Origin: Paramacrobiotus metropolitanus
Lineage: Eukaryota > Tardigrada > Eutardigrada > Parachela > Macrobiotidae
DNA: 64,000 nucleotides
Direction: 5' to 3'
NCBI RefSeq assembly: GCF_019649055.1
Contig: NW_026570359.1
Coordinates: forward strand, 1 to 64,000
Part shown: positions 12,201 through 20,585 of the stretch, one piece after another
How positions within the stretch are numbered: position 1 is the first letter of the stretch
Layout of the letters: every line of letters starts with the position of its first letter
Notes under the pieces: model-generated
What the model was told of the DNA's origin: nothing
Databases searched by the model: none
The model's input: the letters and a program-made list of their open reading frames with translations, nothing else
Position numbers and translations under genes: made by a program

Positions 12201-13942
12201 ATAGTGAAGAGGAGCGACAGTGGCAACTAGCCCTGCTGGAAGATCTCTGGGTAACATCAAGGCTCTCGACGGAGCCCCGGTCAACGAGTGGACGAAGTAG
12301 GTCCCCGGTGAAACAGGTGTCCCCAACTAGGGCTCTGTCTCAACCGAACCGGTTACCCAGTATGACCCCCATCCAGCCTCCGCCACCGAGGTTTTCTCCA
12401 AAACGGACCCCTCGGCAAACCTCCCAAGAACGGATGGACACTTCGTCTCCGGCAAAACTGCAGATAGCGGCAAAAGAGCCGGGCAGCACAGCATCGATGT
12501 CAACCTCGGTGCCGGACATAGCCGCTGAAGTAACGGTTGAGAGTCAGGTACAACCGGCTGTGCAGCCCCAATTAGGGCCCGCGGTTAGTAACCAGACCGA
12601 CCGCCAGTACCATGATGACCCGGCCATGGACTCCATAAAGGACTTAACCATAACCGAAAGGGACGATTGCATCAATCGGGCCGCGAGCCCGGAGCGTAAC
12701 TATTACAATGCCCTCAAGAGTCGCCGCGACAACCTGCCCGATAATGACTCTAATGAGACCATCCGTGAGTACCATAACCTCACCGAACGGATGAAAGAGA
12801 TTGTGCAGCAGATGGGTGTTGACTATCGGAAAAAGCGAGCCACCGGCGAAATTCCGGCGCCGCACCCCATCGCACCATCCCCAATCAGCGGACAAACAGC
12901 CTCGAAGGCCACGGTACCCCAAAAGGCGTCCGTGGTCCCGTCAAAGAGGATGGTTGACCCTAAACGGCAGCCATCCGTGGAGATACAGGACGAGGAGATG
13001 CCTGCGTTCAGTGGTTCGGTGATCCACTCAGCTAACTCCACTACCGTACGGAAGAAGCGTGAGGCCAAGAAGTCGACCTCAAAGAAGGAGTCTCCGAACC
13101 GACTGCCTAAGAAACCTCGCGGCGGCGGAGACACCGATGTCTCGGACGTAGAAGGCCGTCGGAACAGGGCCGAAGAAGGGTCCGACCCGAGTTATCATCC
13201 TCGGATATCGAGCCAGAGTCAACATCAAGCCGACAGGAACCCGACAAGAATCGGGGGCCTAGGCCTGAGCTTAAACCTGGCCAAAGCGTCGAAAATTGGA
13301 TCGACGAAATCCGGAACTGGGCGAAGGAAGCCTCCAAAAGGGTACCGGAGTCAAGCAGGAGAAAAAGGAGCCACAGGGAGACCCTCCACTTCCTCATTTC
13401 TCCAGCGGATGGTTGATAACATCCAGCAAAGGGACCGCGACTTAGAACGCTCGGCATCCCCGGAGATTGAGATGGATGATACTCCGGTCAGGCGGAGGCT
13501 CAATGAATCGGACCAGCTGGAACCGGGCTCGGCCAAACATCTGGCCGAGGGTCCCCATGAAGAGATGTGGGACTACCATGCTGACACCGATGAGTCTGAC
13601 CTGCCAGCTCCGGATAACATCCGCAACAGGCTGCCAGACAGACAACCTGGAGAGCCGGAACCGACCTTCTCCAAGGTGATCTTTAGGAGAGACGTCCGGC
13701 GGATCATCACCACAGCTGACGCAGAACGCAGAGACGTCTACCAGGCCCTGGTGGAGCTCACCGAAGAATACCGGAGCAGGCCATTTCCTTACCGCACAAT
13801 TTATGCGGAAGATCGTCAGTTGGATCCAGGACGAATGCATGGCCTTTATACTCCACCGATCTTGGGACCGAATGGGCGAACTGGTACTCCCGAAACCACC
13901 GGCCAAGCTAAGCCAGAAAACACCGGAACAACGGATAGTTAG
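6284..13942 (+). CDS. Giant 2,552-residue retroelement ORF of unknown function
   Basis: A single open frame of 7.6 kb sits in the position where env occurs in errantiviruses. I see no signal peptide, membrane segments or fusion-protein features, so it is not a recognisable Env. The N-terminus is basic and Ser/Arg-rich, followed by a Pro/Met/Gln-rich stretch to about residue 230. From about residue 305 come long charged helical or coiled-coil-like segments separated by Pro/Thr/Ala linkers. Three related repeats begin at about 377, 518 and 640 (ERGPALATATTGASAGS core). A Pro/Ser/Asp patch (SPMSEPPSPIPSPDIEMFDD) lies near 1,130. The C-terminal third is basic and Ser-rich. A frame this long and open in a copy whose RT is broken suggests recent constraint. 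It could be a structural, RNP or nuclear-scaffold protein; this is inference only. Confidence 0.85.
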   Translation: MSDRRRDPPSSGSNSSRRDNRRPQPYPHDRSGSRAETRSATQTPIPQVTNPHANIAADSLAGLTVGSRMVTQPRTIPLQTLPPGTMLDETGLLVNVSAATGQNAPAAPIDPIGQIRPPLLPGPYNPGPVIPPMVPYIPITVTSIQPAPIGPLMTQAGMNPMPNQMFAAFQQWYTQMGMNQPQGGVVNPLMGYPLVTGPIGASQQPTLPAAPRQDGTNMPPVVSATARPERQRTPSPFTRYYEDGTKAFSVHMMKRPKPSTPSAEATPAQPTAGPSTAGPSTSRPSAAAITVEPISAASSAGSRRQIRPSEELTLGLMEAESEWTIVQRKIEALKLSDPDFAQELTRLNSEMKELEQYIQDTRAILRARKSTSETPASERGPALATATTGASAGSTNPPSNPSMLEIYALFGQAGALIEQMQDPRLQQFEASGNEPRHQLRAYIHILNRDVEVFRKLATQTPFQSQLLQGHYQNLNSRVKEASDYFQTLKARAAEARTEPPPTPPGRADNTPGLTNRETERGPALATATTGASAGSTNPPSHPSMAEAYALLGQTEALVQRMRGQIQAEGLENLASDRTWLSSLSLGAEILRKLLSRTPLQWDLIRDHYWTLMALTEEARDEHPLAPSRTVDNVPRLTSRGREWGSAVATTTMGASAGITASRHPPASAPPETSDNREANPNRVQVYATLREADDLLVRLNREHHETLPTDPRYLDQELVVNRIIHDSYLLRRSIETNNSTPQQVQQFRQAFRNLRKLVDDHQNSASPTPRDVAKSDALVAIRKTRQQGLVLLTELRRRQDRYPLESEQWAEAQALIIEIQLKLGEIERFSHDRIPASARDRWTLEGAVAYVEQQIAAFNLTEEAGPEGQQPNPATRQAYDRARDKMELWKRVNRARRLSDNIITMLIRRREQAYDLGGGESARRVSALITEVNRETADTTGFVWEGLPTGPWETRELLRLLSSMERRADNYGIVLSDDPANRPDEAEARLQRWQQIRGILEQGHKLRKSFQRQASRIPKEGPEETMEQSRVRNHLNNLTHNLRHVATLTEAGIPTTPDEIQDLEACLRYLQRRTAEEGDLDTDEYSEYTPNHSRSHSRGEEPIVIPGFGPLPNVVDLDTPPMGRSPSPMSEPPSPIPSPDIEMFDDPPEMDFGVTTTTEELRRDLAETELTADLLTQRIATLQPDDEATRRTITEQRDMARGHAEKLRRKLEERSHKEAQPRTSGPQQAKPAGPPQPRTPGPSRVNPPEPIQPQPAPTEQEIQTIRDDIALNKGYARDLAAQANQLEDRTPAQKKLKERIQDQYVMAMMDVESLKADLEVALAKRKHEEESRKTVPPQPPATQPTQASANQATQPPATPPTQTPANLPQQPERPVATQQVAPTQRLSPRSVVRAMENIADPGVLPPDAQPYIVEAMTRANNILTEMRTRRGFCDRHSAEFFKLDGDITGVENHTRATRILLHPETPKHQYSQAQLQSCVLWLSGFIRDYEEEKQAKEQREADRASSDQSRTRQIEPPEQGTSAQSTRRPTIKPPLTATPPSGNWPLAVPGMEETIRRALQRAEDASHEMHAQLHAMNAWDPRVARLDVDTNTLDTSRKTIATILTLSAKRSADTEETLIQALQDIKRITEGYYRNKRREAAERKAQQAKASAKPATPPGEPMDVPPLEGEESNLEPTTTEREAYARTRDLTPERPSTSKAPRPTTLPVPPIGGSARPKRTEQVLVIRRPTEQSDDPERTPDGRAIHQPGGPDSPKFTRKPRSKDRDEDKGPKRKLFSSPPRQVRTLEQVREIVMRETASDPSKPRQKVRPTPGGSHKTAPQPQLAQAIQPALTATEREALAYHNQLVDQIKQAEFYRVIQEGELTGGQLEHKMSSRDRNRITQKILDFAADRDTIIRRLMALRSSMQVLRQQRLPKVVLDYVQLLRNPRINPAVYIREPPLEEGQVKTDLIRETEPDNSGGNDDHPNVYGAEDSEEERQWQLALLEDLWVTSRLSTEPRSTSGRSRSPVKQVSPTRALSQPNRLPSMTPIQPPPPRFSPKRTPRQTSQERMDTSSPAKLQIAAKEPGSTASMSTSVPDIAAEVTVESQVQPAVQPQLGPAVSNQTDRQYHDDPAMDSIKDLTITERDDCINRAASPERNYYNALKSRRDNLPDNDSNETIREYHNLTERMKEIVQQMGVDYRKKRATGEIPAPHPIAPSPISGQTASKATVPQKASVVPSKRMVDPKRQPSVEIQDEEMPAFSGSVIHSANSTTVRKKREAKKSTSKKESPNRLPKKPRGGGDTDVSDVEGRRNRAEEGSDPSYHPRISSQSQHQADRNPTRIGGLGLSLNLAKASKIGSTKSGTGRRKPPKGYRSQAGEKGATGRPSTSSFLQRMVDNIQQRDRDLERSASPEIEMDDTPVRRRLNESDQLEPGSAKHLAEGPHEEMWDYHADTDESDLPAPDNIRNRLPDRQPGEPEPTFSKVIFRRDVRRIITTADAERRDVYQALVELTEEYRSRPFPYRTIYAEDRQLDPGRMHGLYTPPILGPNGRTGTPETTGQAKPENTGTTDS
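6720..6736 (+). other. CAATA-loop hairpin inside giant ORF
   Basis: CGGCCC / GGGCCG encloses CAATA with six perfect pairs. A four-pair relative (GACC/GGTC) lies 110 bases upstream at 6,611. Both are in the Pro/Met-rich N-terminal part of the giant ORF. Confidence 0.55.
7414..8300 (+). repeat. Three internal repeats within the giant ORF
   Basis: Three direct repeats start near 7,414, 7,838 and 8,203. Each begins with an Ala/Thr-rich linker (GPALATATTGASAGS in the first two, SAVATTTMGASAG in the third). Each continues into a helical segment with a shared pattern: EIYALFGQAGALIEQM, EAYALLGQTEALVQRM and QVYATLREADDLLVRL. The period is about 120-140 codons. The first two are nearly identical at DNA level over the linker, and the third is more diverged. 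The protein has therefore grown by in-frame duplication. Confidence 0.8.
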
Positions 13943-15536
13943 AGCCATCGGCTATTACAGGAACAAGAGGTACTACTCGCCTCCAGATTGCTCGGTTCCT
14001 CAACAAAATGTACACCTACGGCGACAAACCGAAAGGCGAGGCCGAGATCGAGGACATCATGAGAGTAAACTATCCTCCAGGCTATGGTTACGAAGGGGCT
14101 GCAGACTACTAACGCAGCAGCAGGTCCACTTCGGTACACCGTACCAAACTTCATCCCTGAAAAGAATCGGAGGGAACAGAAGCTTCGGATGTCGTACCTC
14201 CACACGAAGAAGTATGACCCGGAAGGAGCTGAGGTCCAGGTCAGACCAGAGGAAGACCCTGCACCCCAAGCCAGAGTGTGGCTGGAGCTGGCCAGATCAA
14301 CGCTTCCTCAGGTAGCAGATTCCCCAGGAACGACCAAGAGCCCCGGGCGATTTGCAAAGGTCTGTTTCAGCCGACCAAGACCCCGGCAGCAAACCTATTA
14401 GGCATTCGGCCCGGGATAGGAGAGGCAAATTCGTCAAAGACACGCAGTCGGCCTCCGGATCCCCATGGACTTGTCGACGCAGGCTGGAACCTCAACAAGG
14501 GGCCAGTCTGTGACTAAGACTAAGCGCAAGAACAAGGGAAGGACATCGCGAATGCTCCAGTCCTTGAGGAGGAAGAAGAACCTCCTCGAGGACGATGATG
14601 ATAAGGACGCCAAGTCAGAACAAGACTCTGACAAATCCGATGACTCGGATGGCGACGACGACGATAATGAAGATGTAAGGGCAGCCGCCAGCGGCACCCG
14701 AACATCAGAACCGGATGATGAGCCTGACAACCAGGAACAGCCTCCGGCAGACACCGGATGATCCGATGGAAGAAGCCGGATCAGAGGTACCTTCTCATCA
14801 ACAATTGCGAGCCTCTTCGACCAAAGGACCCCGAGTCCTCCGGCCGACCAGCTACTCATGAAGTGGCACGAAGATACAGCGCAAGTCCTGCCTCAGGAGA
14901 TCCCGTCGAAGCCCATCATCCGGCTTCCCCGGCCGAAACAGCCGGCAACCATGCGGGCATCTAAGCCGAAGCCTCGGATCTCCGACACCGACCCCGGATG
15001 GGTGCATGTTCACGCTGCACTCAAGTCGCTGTCATGGTCGGGCCCATATGCAACCCCGGAATTGGCTTACCAGCTGCTGAAGCATTGGCGCGTCGACAAG
15101 GACGGAAGCTGGTTCGACCTGCCTGGACAGGGTTAAGACCTACTGTCGGATGGCATATGAGACCGGTGCCATCCTCCGGGTGTATACTAAAACGGAACGG
15201 GCGTACTACGTCTTTCCGAGGAAGAACAAGACCCTGCACCGAAGACATATCTCGGATGGCGGGATGCAGTAATTGCCTGCGGACGGATCGACACCCGGAA
15301 GGATTAACTCGCTGGGAGATTTTGAACCACCTAATAGGTCGGTTCGAGTTCATCCTGATGTCCGCTTACCCTCAACTGGAGGACGCACGGTACCGACCGG
15401 TCCGACGAAAGAAAACCAACACTACCTGGCCGACGAGCTGGGTATGTCCTGGAGCAAGCCTGCCGACAGAAGGTCCTCGGATCGAGTGAACCTACAAGAC
15501 CCACGGGCAGCGTTTCTCCGTCTTCTATCTACCTGA
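13943..15536 (+). pseudogene. Decayed continuation of the giant ORF
   Basis: Protein-like reading continues after the giant ORF stop but jumps between frames. At 13,803-13,970 it is in frame 3 (SWIQDECMAFILHRSWDRM). At about 13,996-14,110 it is in frame 1 (FLNKMYTYGDKPKGEAEIED). Frame 2 runs at 14,084-14,401 (NFIPEKNRREQKLRMSYL), then 14,465-14,761 (very acidic) and 14,765-15,136 (WVHVHAALKSLSWSGPY). Frame 3 runs at 15,132-15,272 (VKTYCRMAYETGAILRVYT), followed by mixed frames to 15,536. Stops at 14,399, 14,759 and 15,270 interrupt otherwise continuous reading. The intact protein may have had about 3,000 residues or been two proteins. No domain is recognised. Confidence 0.55.
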
Positions 15537-15700
15537 GACTTCGGACAGCACCTGCCTAAGACGCGGGCAAGCTCGGCAAGCCCACCGAAGGCTCCCACAT
15601 CGGCTGAAACGGAAGCCCAGAAGCGGTTAGCCAGGCCAAGTCGACCAACCCGGCTGACCTGCCGAAGAAAGAGCTAAAACGGAAGTACACCACTGGAGTT

Positions 15701-15719
15701 TCTTGCCCAATAGGCGAGA
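15701..15719 (+). other. CAATA-loop hairpin, first of spacer trio
   Basis: TCTTGCC / GGCGAGA closes CAATA with seven pairs, one of them T/G. A copy with the same seven-pair stem follows 47 bases later. Confidence 0.65.
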
Positions 15720-15747
15720 CCTATAACCTCCGTAACAGGGATATTTC

Positions 15748-15766
15748 TCTTGCCCAATAGGCGAGA
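15748..15766 (+). other. CAATA-loop hairpin, second of spacer trio
   Basis: TCTTGCC / GGCGAGA around CAATA, seven pairs including one T/G wobble. The flanks differ from those of the copy at 15,701, so the stem and loop are what is shared. Confidence 0.65.
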
Positions 15767-15898
15767 AGAAAAAGGATCGGACAAGACCTGACCGTACCCG
15801 ACCGTTTAAGCTCACATCTAACCATAGAACGTTTAACCCAATAGGTTTACGTAATGACCCAAAAGGTTTAAAATAAAAATAACAACAAATTAAGTTAA

Positions 15899-18231
15899 GT
15901 GTTTCTGACCATAGCCGCCCAGCCCCGGACGGAACCTTATGACTCGGGTTGCCAAACGTGCCGAGCCAACAATAACTCACCCCGGACACGCCAACCCTGC
16001 GCGGACTGCCTGTTACGACATATGGACAGACAGGCCGGGGAGGACCGAGTCACACGACGGGACCAGGCTAACGCCCTGTATCTCCAAGTCGTTACCGGGA
16101 ACCTGAGTGCGTACACGTACTTGATTCACAACAGTAGAGTCCTTGACCAGCTGGAAGGCCGGGAGTTGCTCCATATGTGGGACTTGCAACGCTACCGCAG
16201 ACGTACCCACGAGCCCGGTTGGGATAACGCCCCACCAGTCCCGGATAATGCTCGACTGGTCCATGCCCGTGAACAACGACGGGAGCAGGAACGCGAAGAT
16301 GACCGCCGAGAGATAGAGGCGGCGGACCGGCGGATTGCCAAGGCTCAGCGTGAGCATGACAAACGGACACGCCCGAAGGAGGATAAGCTCCCACCTATGG
16401 GTGGCCGGCGACTCATTGGCCCGACTAACGGTGGAAACAATGGGTTCCCGGACGAGCCCTCCGCCCCTCATAATGTCTTTGCAGAAGTGTTGAATCCGGA
16501 TGGGACCGCAATATACCCAGCATTGGGAGTGCATTCTTTACTGCTCCCGCACTTACCGGGATGACGGTCACGCTACCGGACCCGACGGCCATCAATACAT
16601 GGCCCAAATCCTTCACCAGATGGAGGCTCAGCCGGCAATTCAGCGGAGCCAAGTGGAACAGCAATTGGTAGCCCCACAAGAAGGTGGCTTACCTCAGCAA
16701 ACGGGCAGCTTACCCTCGCAGCCCCCGACTCAGCCAGTAATCCGATCGGCAGAGCCATCGGTGACGGCAGCAGTGACCCCAACAGGGTCCCTCCGTCTAA
16801 CCGCAGAACAGAGTGTGTCGGACCTGACGCCCGGCGACTTACGCCATAGGATCGGAAGGATCTACGGCACAAGCTAGAGGCCCAAAATAGGCCCGCGACG
16901 GCGCAACCACCAGCTGATAAGACTTTGAAGGATCGGACTCGACCCTCCCCCGGCAAGCGATCCGGATCGGAGGATAACGGGCTCGTCGTGGACTCCAACA
17001 GTAAGTCCCGGCGTAACCTTACTCAGCCTGTGGCCCGACATCAGGCGGCTCGACACCCAGCCTTGCGACCACCCCCACCTTTGGAGCAACTGGATGAGTT
17101 GCCGGTGCCACAACGTCCACTACCTGACCCAGAACCAATAGTGCCGAGCCAGCATGACCCTCGGTACGACCACGCACGCCGACAGGGTATTGCAGTGGAG
17201 ATCCCACATCCGACAGAACGGACGAATTACATCATGGCAACCATGCAGTACCGGGAAGACCGACGAAATCAAGTCTGGCACCTGGTTAATGACCTTCGGA
17301 TCTTCCTCGACCATTCCGGATACCAACAGATGTTCGAACATCGGCAATGGTCCGAGGACTTTGAGATGAATGATCGGTTGGCCTATGGCATCGGATTCCC
17401 GTATTACCGGACGAACGGCTTGCCTAGTGCAACCGACCCAGCAACATTGGGACTGCCACTCGACCATCTTGACTGGTCTCAACTGAGCCAGCTCCCGGTG
17501 TATTCCTCGGAACGAGAGGTCACGGATCACACGGAATGGGTGGCGCAGTTCGTACTCACCGAGGCACAAGCGGCCATGGTGATCACTGCAGCCAGAGCGG
17601 CCCAGGGTTTGCCCGAATACCTTGGCAACACGGAACCCCCGAAGCCCGGGGAGACGCTCCGATGGCTTTCCAGACGGCTTTGCGGCTGATTTTCGCGGCT
17701 CGACTCGGCCACCATCACAGCCATTACACCCTGTACTGCGCGTACCGGAACAACAACATTCCGCCCCGACTTCGGACGGCGGTGGCCCAGTTGAGTACGC
17801 CGATGAGAGATACAGTGGTGGGACTATGGCTGCGCGACTTCCTGCTGACGGCAGAGCGATGGCATAAGGAATATCAGTACCACCCGGACGACGAAAAGGA
17901 TGTCGATGAGGCTTCGACCCTCTCGGAATGGTGCCGGACCCACCGCCACTTGCCACCCGGGTTCACATCACCACCGATGCCCGAAGGCAAGTCATCTTAC
18001 AGATACAACATGTGGCCTGGTTCATCATCCTCGGGCAGGAACCGCCGAAGACGCGAGGCCCGCCGAACTAAAGCCGAAAAGCCCGGACAGGAAGCCTCGG
18101 AACCGCAGTCAACCTGTACCCAGGAGGCTACATCCTCGAACCACCCAGGACGACGGGAACGGGATAAAGACGACGACTCGGAAGGCTCTCACTTCGGTGG
18201 TGGAGCCCCGGTCAACGTGGACTTAGAATAA
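15899..18231 (+). pseudogene. Zinc-motif ORF of unknown function, frameshifted
   Basis: Four overlapping open stretches in changing frames (15,899-16,564; 16,500-16,877; 16,925-17,689; 17,536-18,231) read as one protein of roughly 740 residues broken by about three frameshifts. The first stretch opens on GTG and has its first ATG near 16,020. Near the start is a CX2C-X12-CX2C pair (CQTC..CADC), likely a zinc site. It is followed by an Arg/Glu-rich helix, a Gln/Pro-rich linker and a more globular part (NQVWHLVNDLRIFLDHSGYQ; GHHHSHYTLYCAYR). The end is a basic and acidic tail. I do not recognise the family. Because it sits between the hairpin-bearing spacers, it is a candidate RNA-binding partner (inference). 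Confidence 0.6.
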
Positions 18232-18298
18232 AGAGAGACCGGTAGCTGGACCCCAATAGGGTTAGGCTAACCGTAAAACCGGTCACATGGACACGACG

Positions 18299-18317
18299 AC
18301 GTCTCCAATAGAGACGT
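18299..18317 (+). other. CAATA-loop hairpin with an A/T-containing upper stem
   Basis: ACGTCTC / GAGACGT gives seven perfect Watson-Crick pairs around CAATA. The usual CC/GG next to the loop is replaced by TC/GA, a two-sided change that keeps pairing. This is one of the clearest compensatory cases. Confidence 0.7.
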
Positions 18318-18345
18318 AAACCCCAGATGGAACCCCAGTCGGAAA

Positions 18346-18412
18346 AGCCGCAGATCGCCGGCTAACTAAACCGCAGATCGTCGGCTAACTAAACCGCAGA
18401 TCGCATTAACCA
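18346..18412 (+). repeat. Short tandem repeat around CCGCAGATCG
   Basis: Three tandem copies of a ~25-base unit begin AAACCGCAGATCG. Two of them continue CGGCTAACTA. The third continues into ATTAACCACGATC, and that version recurs at 20,594-20,628 (CGCAGATCGCGTATAACCAC). The array thus shares units with the rest of the 3' region. Confidence 0.65.
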
Positions 18413-19233
18413 CGATCAGCTACCTAAACCGAACCCTCAATAAGGGATGCGGTGGTAGACTTGACCTGTATCCTCCTTTCGATCCGGCAGATGCTCGATA
18501 CCTCACCGGACCCTAAAGCTCGGGGTATGAGCCCAACAGGCCTCCACCTGCAGAAGGATCCAGACCTCGGCAAATATAGGAACTCCCGTTCCTATATCTT
18601 ACATAGCCCAACCACTGCCGAACCATGGTCGGAACTCCCTTCGACCCGAGCAGATTGCTCGATATCTCACCGGACTCTAAAGGCCCCGGGGTACGAGGCC
18701 CAATAGGTCTCCACCTGTGGATGAACATTCTAAGTTCCGTCCCTCCGACGCGGGAAGCGATATTACCTACATCGCGGGAACGGAAATACCTCGGATCGAA
18801 ACACAGAGTCCGAAGAAAGGGACCTGACCGGACTTCACCTCATGAAAGGCTCAACAACTACCTTGTGAACCCAATAGGTTCCGAGGCAAGTGCCCCTAGG
18901 CCTGATGAACCTAGGCCTGGCAAGAGAAGGGTTTGGCCGACTGGGAACCTGACCACTCTGGCCAGGACCACCAAAATATGGATCTCACCACACCTTCCGG
19001 AAATGGACGGTTTGAAGCGAAGGCGAATACGGCACATGAACACATCGATAACTTCCCCGTGAACCCAATAGGTTCCAGGGAAGGTGCCCAATAGGCCGCC
19101 AGAAAGTCAGCGGAGCCTGATCCCCCACAGACGACTAAGGCAGAAACTTAGACCTCGTCGTCAGTAGAGAACAACCGAACCGGCAACCCTCGGACTACCG
19201 TAGTTCTGGAAGAGAAGCCTCCTAAACCACGCT

Positions 19234-19322
19234 AGTCTGGACCTTCGCACGAAAGGCGGTTTCTCCGCGCAGATCAGCATGACCTGCTGTTCTGCACGGA
19301 TAATCCACTCCGGCAGAAGACT
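19234..19322 (+). ncRNA. Structured module copy 1 (TCGCACGAAAGG / CCGGCAGAAG)
   Basis: The conserved 5' strand begins at 19,245 and the conserved 3' strand (CGGCAGAA) at 19,311, 66 bases later. Between them, TCCGCGCAGATCAGCA and TGCTGTTCTGCACGGA pair around a five-base loop with one G/T and one mismatch. The outer helix is weak here (AGTC/GACT). Confidence 0.55.
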
Positions 19323-19706
19323 CTGGAATCAACCTCAGATGGATCCTCGGATAGACCCGATAAGTACGAGTTCAACCTGGACCGTACCGGACGTCTCCCT
19401 GGTTTCCTGGATGAACCGGACGGAATGCTCCGTCTCGGGTGACAATGACAGGAGGCGAACCGAGCCAAGCAGCGAGGGATGCAACCGAACTAAAGGGTTA
19501 GCCGACCCCCGACGGTTAGCTGGCTCCAGCTGGATCAGCGACTCCGCCGACCTGCTATCCCCGAAGCTAAAAGGGAACATCATAGGCCGTGGTAGAAGCC
19601 CGACCCACCATTGACTCAGGGAGTAGACCCCAATAGGGATACCCCCGATGTCCAACCCTCCGACCCTCGGACTAGAAGGGTCAGACTCACTGAAAAACCC
19701 AGTTCA

Positions 19707-19799
19707 CCGGGATAACTCGCACGAATAGCGGCTGACCAGCGGCGAACGGGGTATAACACGGTTCGTCGTTGGCCAGCCCCTCCGGCAGAAGGATCCTGG
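19707..19799 (+). ncRNA. Structured module copy 2
   Basis: The outer helix is CCGGGAT / ATCCTGG. The conserved strands are TCGCACGAATAG (19,717) and CCGGCAGAAGG (CGGCAGAA at 19,783, spacing 66). The inner helix GGCTGACCAGCGGCGAAC pairs with GTTCGTCGTTGGCCAGCC, with three of the 18 positions non-Watson-Crick. Confidence 0.65.
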
Positions 19800-19827
19800 A
19801 GGCTGACCCCCGGATAAAATGGAACGT

Positions 19828-19928
19828 CATATCGGGAAGAATCGTACGAATAGCGACTTGGGCAAGCACAACTGCGCACGTACGCAACTGTCCTTGCTCA
19901 AGTCCCTCCGACAGAGGAACCCCGGATG
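19828..19928 (+). ncRNA. Structured module copy 3
   Basis: The conserved strands are TCGTACGAATAG (19,842) and CCGACAGAGG (CGACAGAG at 19,909, spacing 67). The inner helix is GACTTGGGCAAG with CTTGCTCAAGTC. The outer helix CAT.TCGGG pairs with CCCGGATG around one bulged A. A CAATA hairpin follows at 19,952. Confidence 0.65.
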
Positions 19929-20053
19929 CTCCGTTCCGTAACTTGGACTATAGAGCCCAATAGGCTCTCATGCACGGATCCTACTAGCCCGGACCTCGTT
20001 GACATAAGCAGCGAAACGCCCTATATCAGCAAGGCCCTGGTGACAGCCTCAAT

Positions 20054-20145
20054 ATCGGACCCTTCGCACGAAAGGAGGTTGTCCAGGGTTCCCAGCATGA
20101 TCTGCTGGGCACTCTGCTCAAACCCAGCCGGCAGAAGGACCCGGT
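20054..20145 (+). ncRNA. Structured module copy 4
   Basis: The conserved strands are TCGCACGAAAGG (20,064) and CCGGCAGAAGG (CGGCAGAA at 20,129, spacing 65). The inner helix includes CCCAGCA / TGCTGGG closing on TGATC. The outer ATCGG / CCGGT pairs. A CAATA hairpin follows at 20,175. Confidence 0.65.
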
Positions 20146-20488
20146 GGACATACAGTTCCATAACTCCAACCCTCGGAGCCCAATAGGCTCTTATCCTCAA
20201 CCGAATGCGGACCGTCTGATCAGCGATACTCCTGACCAAGCGATCCGCACGACTCAGCCGAGTACGGATCACGGCGACCGGGAAGAAATACACCTCGGTC
20301 GGTGGATCCGTATACCCTATTTCCGGAACTCAACTAAGAGGATTCCGCAAACATGGCGCTGAAATAGCACGATTTCAGCACCATGTTCGCCAACGACCCA
20401 TGGACACCCTGGAACTGGAGTAATAGCTGGCTGACTGACCGTCACTCGAAGTCAGCACGAGAGCCCAATAGGCCTCGGCAGCATAACT

Positions 20489-20585
20489 CCGGCGGAATCC
20501 ATCGTACGAAAAGCGACGGGACGGTGCTGCGCGGCGCGACCCGCTTCGCTCCACCGGCCTGTCCCTCCGGCAGAAGGACCCTCGG
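20489..20585 (+). ncRNA. Structured module copy 5
   Basis: The conserved strands are TCGTACGAAAAG (20,502) and CCGGCAGAAGG (CGGCAGAA at 20,568, spacing 66). The inner helix GACGGGACGGTG pairs with CACCGGCCTGTC at ten of twelve positions. The outer pairing is CCGG.GG..TCC with GGACC.TCGG. CAATA hairpins lie just before (20,463) and after (20,648). Confidence 0.6.

Larger units (their letters stand above)
15537..15898 (+). other. Spacer with three CAATA-loop hairpins and an AT-rich end
   Basis: I see no coding frame here. It holds three CCCAATAGG hairpins (15,701, 15,748 and 15,835) and a looser CCAAAAGG relative at about 15,857. An A/T-rich run (15,866-15,900) then leads into the zinc-motif ORF. 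The first two hairpins share a seven-pair stem that includes a T/G wobble. Confidence 0.6.

Noticed and set aside
9412-13948. Long minus-strand frames (103-173 codons) under the giant ORF
   Set aside because: Ser/Arg/Leu-rich antisense shadows. The sense frame is open throughout and has internal repeats.
19234-20585. Hammerhead ribozyme (as in retrozymes) for the five modules
   Set aside because: GAAA-like strings occur, but the CUGANGA core strand and three-way junction are missing.
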